Shown one piece after another: positions 1 through 5,938 of a stretch of DNA of 7,654 nucleotides. Every line of letters begins with the position of its first letter. Position 1 is the first letter of the stretch. The notes beneath the pieces are model-generated. The model made no database searches. It was not told the DNA's origin and saw nothing but the letters and a program-made list of their open reading frames with translations. The DNA comes from Bordetella parapertussis (lineage in GTDB: Bacteria; Pseudomonadota; Gammaproteobacteria; Burkholderiales; Burkholderiaceae_C). The position numbers and the translations under genes are program-made. The DNA lies in the NCBI GenBank assembly GCA_945900695.1, contig CAMDJU010000126.1, positions 1 through 7,654 on the forward strand. Direction: 5' to 3'.

Positions 1-1
1 A

Positions 2-964
2 GAAACGTTGATCGCTGCGGTCGTTTTATCCGTGGCATACCTCCACCCAGTTGGTGCCCAAACCCCACCCTGGCCCACCAAACCCATCACCCTGATCGTC
101 ACCTACCCACCCGGCGGCGGGGCCGATGCCATGGCGCGCTTGGTGGCGCCCAAGATGGCCGAGGTGCTGGGACAAAACGTGGTGGTGGAAAACCGCCCCG
201 GTGCCAGCGGTCAAATTGGGGCCAACGCAGTGGCCAAGGCCACGCCCGATGGCTACACCTTGATGCTGGATGCTTCGTCGTTTGCGGTGAACCCGGCTTT
301 GTTTCCCAAACTGCCTTATGACAGCAGCAAGGCCTTCAAACCCATTGGGGTGATGGCTCTGTTTCCAAATGTGGTGTTGGTCAACGCGCAGGTACCAGCC
401 AAAAACATCGCTGAGTTGATTGCCTTGGCCAAGTCGCGCAAGGACGCCATCGCCTACGCCTCATCTGGCAATGGCTCTGCCCAACATTTGGCCGGGGCTT
501 TGTTTGAATCGGCCGCCAGCGTGGACATGGTGCACATTCCCTACAAAGGGGGTGGACCAGCGCTCAACGATGTGATTGGCGGCCAGGTGCCCCTGTTTTT
601 TGGTAACCTGGCTTCGACCTTGCAGCATGTGCAAGCTGGCAAACTGCGTGCCCTGGCCGTCACTTCAGGCAAACGGGCCACGGCTTTGCCCGATGTGCCC
701 ACCCTGGCCGAGGCCGGCGTGAGCGGCAGTGAGATCCACGAGTGGAACGCCATCTTCGCGCCGGCTGGCACCCCTGACGCGGTGGTGGAGAAACTCTCAG
801 ACGCCTTGATCAAGGCGATGGACACACCCGAGGTCAAAGCGCGCATCGCCCAATTGGGGGGGGACGTGCAAAAAGGCGGCACCAAGGCGGCCCAAGAATT
901 CATTCAAGCCCAAATGGCCTTGTGGGCCCGGGTGGTCAAGGGCAAAGGGATCGTGGTGGAGTGA
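2..964 (+). CDS. Bug/TctC-family tripartite tricarboxylate transporter receptor, 5'-truncated
   Basis: This is a periplasmic solute-binding protein of the Bug (TctC) family, which captures small organic acids, often carboxylates, for tripartite tricarboxylate transporters. The frame is open to the left edge. The first start-like codon inside the window (TTG at 8) would give a signal peptide with no basic N-terminus (MIAAVVLSVAYLHPVGAQ), so the true start probably lies just outside. The visible protein has the rest of the signal peptide with cleavage near VGAQ, then the family hallmarks: TYPPGGGADAMAR, VENRPGASGQIGA, TPDGYTLML, IPYKGGGPALNDVIGG and LPDVPTLAEAG. About 318 residues are visible, near full length for the family. 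No TctA or TctB membrane subunits are in the window, so it is an orphan receptor here; that is common in Burkholderiales. The ligand cannot be read from sequence. It ends 4 bp before the end of the convergent barrel gene. Confidence 0.93.
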   Translation, partial: ETLIAAVVLSVAYLHPVGAQTPPWPTKPITLIVTYPPGGGADAMARLVAPKMAEVLGQNVVVENRPGASGQIGANAVAKATPDGYTLMLDASSFAVNPALFPKLPYDSSKAFKPIGVMALFPNVVLVNAQVPAKNIAELIALAKSRKDAIAYASSGNGSAQHLAGALFESAASVDMVHIPYKGGGPALNDVIGGQVPLFFGNLASTLQHVQAGKLRALAVTSGKRATALPDVPTLAEAGVSGSEIHEWNAIFAPAGTPDAVVEKLSDALIKAMDTPEVKARIAQLGGDVQKGGTKAAQEFIQAQMALWARVVKGKGIVVE

Positions 965-968
965 CCGA

Positions 969-1598
969 CTAGAAGCGCCGCCGCCAACCCAAGGCAAAAA
1001 AATCCTCGCCATTGGCACCATAGTTGTTCATCAAGTCATAAATGGTGCAGCGGTGGTGCAGCCGTGCAAACCATTCAGACCGGGGATTTCGGGGTGCTGT
1101 GGCCGTGAGTTCCAACATCAAAAAATTCAATGTGCGACTGCCTTGATCATTGACGCCCCGCTCCAAGGGGCTGATGATGTTCGTGTATGAAATCCCCAGT
1201 GGTCCCGCACGCACATCAACGGCCAATGTGTCTCTGCCAGGCAGGCCACTCCAGCGCAACACCGGGGCTACGGCCACTTCACTGAGGGTTGCTTGCCCCC
1301 ATTGTTGGCCCAGCATGGCGTCCAACTCCAACTCGAGGGGCCAATTCTGGGCACGCCATAAACGTTTGCTGGCGGTCACCGCCAAGATGTAATGGTCTTT
1401 GAATTCGCTGCGGCCCACCAAAAAACTGGCAGGCTCTTGGTTGTGGTATTTGCCCGCATACAAACCCATGCTCCAGCCACTGTCCAAAGCCCAAGCGGGC
1501 AAAGCCAACAAGCCTGCGCACAAGGCCCATCCCAAAGTGCGCGTCAAGGGTTGCAATGTCTGGCAGCGTCGGCGATTGGTAAATAAAAGGGCAAGCAT
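969..1598 (-). CDS. Outer-membrane beta-barrel protein, PagL (lipid A 3-O-deacylase)-like
   Basis: A 209-residue exported protein. It has a basic N-terminus, a hydrophobic segment (about 21-36) and a likely cleavage after LPAWA. The mature part is rich in alternating beta-strand-like segments and ends in aromatic Phe (GWRRRF), the usual C-terminal signal of outer-membrane barrels. The pattern GISYTNIISPLE, then LNFLMLEL, then ARLHHRCTIY near the C-terminus resembles small barrel proteins annotated as acyloxyacyl hydrolase or PagL-related. PagL enzymes remove the 3-O-linked acyl chain from lipid A using a His-x-Ser motif and a Glu. Here H182 and a possible E198 are present, but the Ser position is Cys184. 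Whether it is an active deacylase is therefore open. The start is ATG at 1598 with a weak ribosome site. It follows the aroE stop by 6 bp, so it is probably the last gene of that transcript. Export and barrel nature are fairly sure; the enzyme class is tentative. Confidence 0.7.
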   Translation of the reverse strand: MLALLFTNRRRCQTLQPLTRTLGWALCAGLLALPAWALDSGWSMGLYAGKYHNQEPASFLVGRSEFKDHYILAVTASKRLWRAQNWPLELELDAMLGQQWGQATLSEVAVAPVLRWSGLPGRDTLAVDVRAGPLGISYTNIISPLERGVNDQGSRTLNFLMLELTATAPRNPRSEWFARLHHRCTIYDLMNNYGANGEDFFALGWRRRF

Positions 1599-1604
1599 GG
1601 GATA

Positions 1605-2447
1605 TCAAAAGGTAGAAAGAATTTTCTGGCGCAAGGCCGCATCGATGGTGGGCTTGATGCCAAACCAGGCCTCAAAGGCCGGCACAGCTTGGTTGAGCAA
1701 CATGCCCAGGCCGTTGATAGCGACATGGCCACGGGCTTTGGCGGCTTTGATCAAGGGCGTCTCCAAGGGCACGTAGATCAAATCGCTGACCAAGGCCGTG
1801 CGGGGCAAATCGTCCAGCACCAAGTCCAAGGGCGGTTGGTCATACATGCCTTGGTTGGTGGTGTTGATCAGCATGGCCGCCCCGGCCAAGGCGGCATGGC
1901 GATCGGACCAATCGTGCACTTTCACCACCGCGGGGTTGAGCGCCGCCAATTCTTGGGCTTTGTCGCGGGTGCGGTTGAGCAAGCGAATTTCAAGCGCACC
2001 GGCATCGATCAAGGCCATGATGACCGCTCGAGCCGCACCGCCAGCACCCAACAAGGTGATGGGGCCCGCATCGGCACGCCAATCGGGTTTGTCGTCCCGG
2101 ATGCTTTGCAAATAACCATAGCCGTCGTTGTTGTGGCCATGCAAGCTGCCATCGGCTTGGACCACGATGCAGTTGATGGCACCCACGCGATGGGCCATGG
2201 GGGTCAGGTGGTCCATCAGCGCCATCGCCTTGACCTTGTGCGGCAAGGTGATGTTGCAACCCGCCAGCCCCAATGCCGATAAACCTCGGATGGCAGATTC
2301 CACTTGGTCAATCTGGACCGGAAAGTGACCATAAGCGGCCTTGATGCCGTACAGGGCGATCCAGTGGTTGTGGATGATGGGCGAGCGCGATTGGAAAATG
2401 GGCATGCCCATCACACCGGCCAATTTGAATCGGTTGCTGTCAGACAT
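1605..2447 (-). CDS. aroE: Shikimate dehydrogenase (NADP+)
   Basis: A 280-residue AroE family enzyme. It reduces 3-dehydroshikimate to shikimate with NADPH in cytosolic aromatic amino acid synthesis. The substrate half shows SRS (S20, S22), NITLPHK with the catalytic Lys71, GAIN with N92, and GHNNDGYG with D108. The nucleotide half shows the loop GAGGAAR (134-140) and NRT (158-160), a pattern associated with NADP preference. NGLGMLLNQ near the C-terminus supplies Gln253. The residue before Asp108 is Asn, where canonical enzymes have Thr (NTDG); that Thr contacts shikimate in E. coli AroE. I chose ATG at 2447 (MSDSNRF) over an in-frame TTG two codons upstream at 2453; neither has a strong ribosome site. 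It lies 35 bp after the MetE-like gene and 6 bp before the barrel gene. The neighbours are not aromatic-synthesis genes, so it may be a second or catabolic AroE rather than the housekeeping copy; that is inference. Confidence 0.93.
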   Translation of the reverse strand: MSDSNRFKLAGVMGMPIFQSRSPIIHNHWIALYGIKAAYGHFPVQIDQVESAIRGLSALGLAGCNITLPHKVKAMALMDHLTPMAHRVGAINCIVVQADGSLHGHNNDGYGYLQSIRDDKPDWRADAGPITLLGAGGAARAVIMALIDAGALEIRLLNRTRDKAQELAALNPAVVKVHDWSDRHAALAGAAMLINTTNQGMYDQPPLDLVLDDLPRTALVSDLIYVPLETPLIKAAKARGHVAINGLGMLLNQAVPAFEAWFGIKPTIDAALRQKILSTF

Positions 2448-2482
2448 GGTCAAGTGCCGTCATAAATAAGAACGCGTGCGCA

Positions 2483-3640
2483 TCATTTCCAAAACTGCTT
2501 GCTGGCAATGCGCGCGCCTTCGGCCATGGCGGCGAGTTTGGCCCACACCACATCGGGGTCCACCGCCGCCTGACCCACCCACGTGCCGTAGCCACAATCG
2601 CTGCCCGCGATCACGTTTTCACGGCCCACCAAGTGGGCGTAACGCGCGATGCGCTGCGCGATCAACTCAGGGTGCTCGATGAAATTGGTTTTTGACTCCA
2701 GCACACCGGGGATCAGCACCTTGCCCTCGGGCAATTTGACACTCTCAAACAAGGTCCACTCATGGGCATGGCGCGGGTTGGCCGCCTCAAAAGAAATGGC
2801 ATGCGGCTTGGCTTTGAACACGATGTCAATGATGGAGGAGAAATCGACATCGCAATGGTGCGGCCCCTCATAGTTGCCCCAACACACGTGCATGCGCAAC
2901 TGCTCAGCAGGAATGTTGGCCAGCGCATGGTTCAAGGCCTCGACATGCATGTGGGCGCGCTTGCGAAATTCGGGCAAGGGCAAGTCAGCATATTGGATGT
3001 GCCGCCCCATGGCCAAATCGGGGCAGTCAATTTGCAGCACGATGCCGGCCTTGGCCACGCTTTCGTATTCATGACGCATCACCTCTGCGATGGCGAACAA
3101 ATAGGTTTCGTGGTCTTTGTAATGGTCATTGCGAAAAAACAGCGACACCACGCCAGGGGAAGCCGCGCTCATGAACATTTCCTGTGCCGATGATTGGTGG
3201 GGAACCAGGTCAAAGGCAGCGGACAGGTTTTGAGCGTCGATGTGCGCGGCTTGCGCATCGACCAAGGTGATGGGGGCATTGCACGCTGGCGTTTTGCGCC
3301 GTGAACGGCCTGGGTCGCCAAACACCTTGCGCTCCAGCACGGGAAAGTCGGCCAAGTCTTGATAGACAAAACTGTTGCCTGTACCGCCAAACCCACCCAA
3401 ACGGTCTTTGATGTAAGTGGCATAACTGGGCTTGCTCATCTCGCCGTCGTTGACCAAGTCCACGCCCGCCTTGGCCTGCAAGCCCACCACCTCAGCCACC
3501 GCTTGGCGAATGCGCGCTTGCAGGGCCTGCGTGTCCACAGGAACGCCGCTCTCTTTGGCAAACATCATCTGGATCAGGTCATCGGGCCGAGGCAAGCTGC
3601 CGGTGTGGGTGGTCAAAAATCTGTCTGTGCTGCGCTTCAT
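2483..3640 (-). CDS. Cobalamin-independent methionine synthase II-like protein (MetE C-terminal domain only)
   Basis: A 385-residue protein of the MetE C-terminal barrel family. In MetE this domain binds zinc and homocysteine and accepts a methyl group from 5-methyltetrahydrofolate. The large MetE N-terminal domain is absent, so this is one of the short stand-alone forms whose real methyl donor and acceptor are mostly unknown. The zinc site looks complete: H251 and C253 in MHVCWGN, E285 in ISFEAANPR, and C349 in AGSDCGYGT, matching the His-Cys-Glu-Cys set of MetE. HTGSLPRP (11-18) and DGEMSKPSYATYIKDR near 65-80 are typical of this subgroup. The start is ATG at 3640 (MKRSTDRF); the same frame runs open to 3724, but the extra 28 residues are not family-like and reach back to within about 30 bp of the upstream gene's end. 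A modest AAGG ribosome site precedes it. It may act on a substrate brought in by the neighbouring transport locus; that is inference. Confidence 0.85.
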   Translation of the reverse strand: MKRSTDRFLTTHTGSLPRPDDLIQMMFAKESGVPVDTQALQARIRQAVAEVVGLQAKAGVDLVNDGEMSKPSYATYIKDRLGGFGGTGNSFVYQDLADFPVLERKVFGDPGRSRRKTPACNAPITLVDAQAAHIDAQNLSAAFDLVPHQSSAQEMFMSAASPGVVSLFFRNDHYKDHETYLFAIAEVMRHEYESVAKAGIVLQIDCPDLAMGRHIQYADLPLPEFRKRAHMHVEALNHALANIPAEQLRMHVCWGNYEGPHHCDVDFSSIIDIVFKAKPHAISFEAANPRHAHEWTLFESVKLPEGKVLIPGVLESKTNFIEHPELIAQRIARYAHLVGRENVIAGSDCGYGTWVGQAAVDPDVVWAKLAAMAEGARIASKQFWK

Positions 3641-3692
3641 GCGGATGCCTTGCGTGGATGAAATGGTACCTATTGTGCCGCCTCCCAAGTAC

Positions 3693-4025
3693 TCAACCAC
3701 CGCCCCAACCGGACATGCCCTCACCTTTTTTCGGTTTTGGCATGGGGTTGGGATATATCGCGTTGTATTGCTTTTTGCGAATCATCTGCAAGCATTCGCC
3801 TCGCAAATGGGCGGCCTTGATTTTTTCGCAGGTATAGGAATTGGGCTGCACCTTGGCCTGGCACATCAAGCGAACATCAGCCACTTTGACGTCTTCGCAA
3901 AAACGCGGGTTGTTTTGCTGCACGGCATTGCATGTCACGTGCTCATCACCCTTGAGGGCGCTGCAGTCTTGCCCCCAACCAGACACGAACCATGCACTTG
4001 CGAGCAATGCCCAAACATGACGCAT
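3693..4025 (-). CDS. Small exported protein with three Cys-x(10-11)-Cys repeats
   Basis: I cannot assign this 110-residue protein a function. It begins with a probable signal peptide (MRHVWALLASAWFVSGWG) cleaved close to Gln19. The mature part has exactly six cysteines, at 21, 32, 43, 55, 66 and 78. They form three units, CSALKGDEHVTC, CEDVKVADVRLMC and CEKIKAAHLRGEC, separated by linkers of exactly 10 residues. Each unit reads roughly Cys-x3-Lys...Cys and is probably an amphipathic helix or helical hairpin closed by a disulfide in the periplasm. The last about 25 residues are rich in Pro, Lys and Gly (MPKPKKGEG, ending WGGG) and look flexible. The start is ATG at 4025, preceded by a good AAGGA site at 5-9 bases; an in-frame start ten codons upstream is less likely. 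It sits 52 bp before the MetE-like gene and 96 bp after the VOC gene, downstream of an inverted-repeat-rich region. Confidence 0.75.
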   Translation of the reverse strand: MRHVWALLASAWFVSGWGQDCSALKGDEHVTCNAVQQNNPRFCEDVKVADVRLMCQAKVQPNSYTCEKIKAAHLRGECLQMIRKKQYNAIYPNPMPKPKKGEGMSGWGGG

Positions 4026-4047
4026 GATGTTTCCTTGTGATGCAGCA

Positions 4048-4137
4048 CCCAACATACGCTGTTGGGGCCCACATACAAGGGTTCAAACCCTTGTGCGGAG
4101 ACGCACGTTAGGGCCGCCGTGTCAGTGGTTGGCGGCC
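4048..4137 (-). other. Inverted-repeat-rich intergenic stretch between VOC and Cys-repeat genes
   Basis: About 90 bases hold four possible stem-loops: a 7-bp GC stem GGCCGCC/GGCGGCC (4112-4137, loop 12) across the VOC stop codon; GTGCG/CGCAC around GAGA (4093-4106); ACAAGGGTT/AACCCTTGT (4075-4094), nearly a perfect palindrome, sharing two bases with the previous one; and CCCAACA/TGTTGGG with a 5-base loop (4048-4066). None is followed by a T run on the minus strand, so a classical intrinsic terminator is not supported. It could be a leader structure of the small Cys-repeat gene, an RNA processing or 3'-end stabilising element, or a Rho-associated end. The complementary arms are seen directly; the role is inferred. 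The plus strand could fold equally well, so strand is a guess. Confidence 0.5.
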
Positions 4138-4673
4138 TGCAATGCAGCAGCTTGTGCGCGCATCCACTCTTCACGGCTGGCAAAGGTTTGCTGATCCTGG
4201 ATCAGCGCCTGGGTAAAGGCTTCAATCTCAGCGTCGGGCAAACTCAAATCAAACGGTCGGCCATGCGGCTGCGCCACATGCCATGGGGTGTCCAAATAGG
4301 CCTCCAGCCCATTGCCCTCGGGGTCGCTGGCGTAAATGGACCAGGCATTGCCATGGGTGATGGGCGCGATGTCGCTCACCCCTTGGGCGCGCATCTTGGC
4401 GTCAATGCGGCGCAGTTCGTCCAAGGTTTGCACATAAAAAGACAACTGAAACACCACGCTGGGGCCACTGGCGGGGTCTTTGCCGTCGATCAACACAACT
4501 TGGTGGTGGGCATCGGCGGCCGCACTCATGAAGACGATGTTGCGGTTTCCCAAACGAGGCACTTGACCGCGGTCGGTGACCAGCAAGTCAAACACATCGG
4601 CGTAAAACGCCTCCATGCGGGCCAAGTCGTGCACATACAGGCCCACGTGCTTGAGTTGCGGTCTTGCGTTCAT
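4122..4673 (-). CDS. VOC-family (glyoxalase / extradiol dioxygenase-like) metalloprotein
   Basis: A 183-residue cytosolic protein of the vicinal oxygen chelate superfamily, which uses a metal on paired beta-alpha-beta-beta-beta modules for ring cleavage, isomerisation or related chemistry. The first module opens with LKHVGLYVHDLARMEAFY, carrying metal-ligand candidate His9. A second His lies in AHHQVVLI (H56 or H57), and the Glu ligand is in DPEGNGLEAY (E124). The H-H-E set and the DPxGNxxE motif match metal-dependent members such as type I extradiol dioxygenases, though the protein is short for a catechol dioxygenase, so the reaction is unknown. A hydrophilic helical C-terminal tail (about 145-183) follows the fold. 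I chose ATG at 4673 (MNARPQ); an in-frame TTG at 4685 would overlap the Bug stop by 4 bp but has no ribosome site. The 8-bp gap to the Bug gene implies cotranscription and a role in metabolising the imported compound (inference). Confidence 0.85.
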   Translation of the reverse strand: MNARPQLKHVGLYVHDLARMEAFYADVFDLLVTDRGQVPRLGNRNIVFMSAAADAHHQVVLIDGKDPASGPSVVFQLSFYVQTLDELRRIDAKMRAQGVSDIAPITHGNAWSIYASDPEGNGLEAYLDTPWHVAQPHGRPFDLSLPDAEIEAFTQALIQDQQTFASREEWMRAQAAALQAANH

Positions 4674-4681
4674 AGGGGCTT

Positions 4682-5659
4682 TCAATCGATTTTCATGCCG
4701 ACCGATTTGGCCAGCGCTGAGTATTTGGCATGGTCACTGCGAATGCGACCAGAGAATTCAATGGCCGACATGGGCAAAGGTGCACAACCCATGCGGCCCA
4801 AATTGGCTTGCACGGTGGCCGACTTGGCCACGTCACCCATCACCTTGTTGTAGGCGTCCAAAATGGGTTGGGGCGTGCCAGCGGCGGCCACCACGCCATA
4901 CCAAAAACTTTCATTGAAGTCGGTGAAGCCCTGTTCATACAGCGACTTGACCTCGGGCAATTGGGGCATGCGCTGCTGGGTGGTCACCCCCAACAGTTTG
5001 AGCTTGCCGCTGTTTTGATTGGCAATGGCCAGCGCGGGTGTGCCAATGTAGATCATCACCTCTTGGTTGCCCAGCAGGTTTTGCACCGCCGGGGCTTCGC
5101 CCTTGAAGGGCACATGGGTGAAACGGGTACCCGTTTTGGCGTTCATCATCTCCAGCAACAAATGGGAAAAAGAACCATTGCCGCTGGATGCGCCAAAAAT
5201 AGTTTTGGGTTTGGCCTTGTCTGCCGCCACCAATTCGGTGGCGTTTTGTGCCGGCACCGAGTTGCTGGCCATCATCACCAAGGGCACTTCACAAATGCCG
5301 CCCAAGGGCAATAAATCTTTCAAAGGGTCGTAGTTGATCTTGGTGTAAACCGCGGGGTTGAGGGCCATGACCGAGGTGAACACCAGCAACAGGTTGTACC
5401 CATCGGTGGGCGAGCGCATCAAGGCCTCCACCCCCACACCGCCATTGGTGCCAGGCCGGTTTTCGGCCACCACCGGCTGACCAATTTGCTCTGAAATGCC
5501 TTGGGCAATGACCCGGCCAATGGCGTCGGCACCACCGCCTGGCACTTGGGGAATGATCAGCCGAACGGGTTTGTTGGGGGCCCAAGCTTGCCCCCAGGCC
5601 CACGGGGTGGCCAAGGCACACAACAAGGAAAGAAGCAGACGGCGCAACAAAGCATGCAT
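4682..5659 (-). CDS. Bug/TctC-family tripartite tricarboxylate transporter receptor
   Basis: A complete 325-residue periplasmic binding protein of the Bug family. The signal peptide has Arg6-Arg7, a leucine-rich core and likely cleavage near AWGQA (residues 21-25). Family signatures follow: VPGGGADAIGR (39-49), ENRPGTNGGVG (66-76), SPTDGYNLLL (83-92), GASSGNGSFSH (156-166), VPFKGEAPAVQNLLG (183-197) and LPEV before the C-terminal lobe. Its ligand cannot be read from sequence. Compared with the receptor at the left edge, the binding-loop residues differ (QVPGGG against TYPPGGG, FKGEAP against YKGGGP), so the two probably bind different compounds. The start is ATG at 5659; an in-frame TAG five codons upstream rules out a longer form. 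Its own ribosome site is weak (GGTTGGGG), while a better one about 55 bases upstream faces another frame. It is the first gene of the leftward block and is 8 bp from the VOC gene. No TctAB partner is nearby. Confidence 0.95.
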   Translation of the reverse strand: MHALLRRLLLSLLCALATPWAWGQAWAPNKPVRLIIPQVPGGGADAIGRVIAQGISEQIGQPVVAENRPGTNGGVGVEALMRSPTDGYNLLLVFTSVMALNPAVYTKINYDPLKDLLPLGGICEVPLVMMASNSVPAQNATELVAADKAKPKTIFGASSGNGSFSHLLLEMMNAKTGTRFTHVPFKGEAPAVQNLLGNQEVMIYIGTPALAIANQNSGKLKLLGVTTQQRMPQLPEVKSLYEQGFTDFNESFWYGVVAAAGTPQPILDAYNKVMGDVAKSATVQANLGRMGCAPLPMSAIEFSGRIRSDHAKYSALAKSVGMKID

Positions 5660-5932
5660 AGAAACCCCAACCTAAAAACTTCGACAGCAAAGTCCAACGC
5701 GCTTTCATCACCATGCTCCTTTTACCCGAGGTGCATGCGCCCCTTGCCTGAAACGTCCAACAAGGGTGAACTTTATTCTGCGCTGGTCTGAATGCCTTGG
5801 GTGGCGTGGTTATCCCTTGACTCGGACAAACCCCTAATGGAACGCACCTCCATGCCAGAACCATGGCTAGGCAGCCTGGTCCATCGGCGCAGGTGTCATC
5901 AAACAGTCAAATGCTTCCATTAAGATAGAAGT
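5660..5932. promoter_or_regulatory. Divergent intergenic region between Bug block and ars operon
   Basis: These 273 bases separate the leftward receptor gene from rightward arsR and must hold both promoters. I find no convincing -35/-10 pair on either strand. On the plus strand TAAGAT (5921-5926) resembles a -10 box but lacks a good -35 at the right spacing, and it would start transcription at or next to the arsR ATG. On the minus strand a strong Shine-Dalgarno match, AAAAGGAG (5723 down to 5716), precedes ATG at 5708, out of frame with the receptor. No riboswitch, tRNA or terminator is recognisable. Confidence 0.5.
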
Positions 5933-5938
5933 ATGGAA
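5915..5938. promoter_or_regulatory. Dyad spanning the arsR start, candidate ArsR operator
   Basis: A perfect inverted repeat, TTCCAT and ATGGAA, is separated by 12 bases; its right arm contains the arsR start codon. The spacer includes the -10-like TAAGAT. ArsR-family repressors bind imperfect dyads over their own promoters, so this is a sensible site for autorepression. It is not one of the ArsR consensus operators I know. A second, tighter repeat, AACAAC-T-GTTGTT, lies just inside the gene at 5941-5953 and is an alternative half of the site. Six-base arms can arise by chance. Confidence 0.35.

Noticed and set aside
1689..2282. Plus-strand open frame of 197 codons opposite aroE
   Set aside because: A Gln/His/Gly-rich translation typical of the antisense of a GC-rich gene; aroE on the other strand is complete and motif-bearing.
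3641..3724. N-terminal extension of the MetE-like protein
   Set aside because: The 28 extra residues are unlike the family, which begins close to the HTGSLPRP motif, and ATG at 3640 gives a normal length.
4075..4094. Sequence GGGTTCAAACCC resembling a tRNA T-arm, hence a possible tRNA end or attachment site
   Set aside because: The T-stem would contain a mismatch, no acceptor stem or CCA follows, and no D or anticodon arm can be built. It is better read as a near-perfect palindrome.
4674..4685. TTG start of the VOC gene overlapping the Bug stop
   Set aside because: There is no ribosome site before it, and ATG at 4673 starts right before the conserved first strand.
4062..4853. Long plus-strand open frame of 263 codons
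   Set aside because: It lies opposite the VOC and Bug genes, which have clear family motifs; its translation shows no recognisable domain.
5289..5708. Minus-strand open frame starting after a strong Shine-Dalgarno sequence
   Set aside because: Beyond its first about 25 residues it overlaps the receptor gene out of frame, and its Trp/Arg/His-rich composition looks like a shadow. The start itself is kept as a finding.
5817..5822. TTGACT as a -35 box for the ars operon
   Set aside because: At 16-18 bases downstream there is no -10-like hexamer; TAATGG is only 12 bases away.
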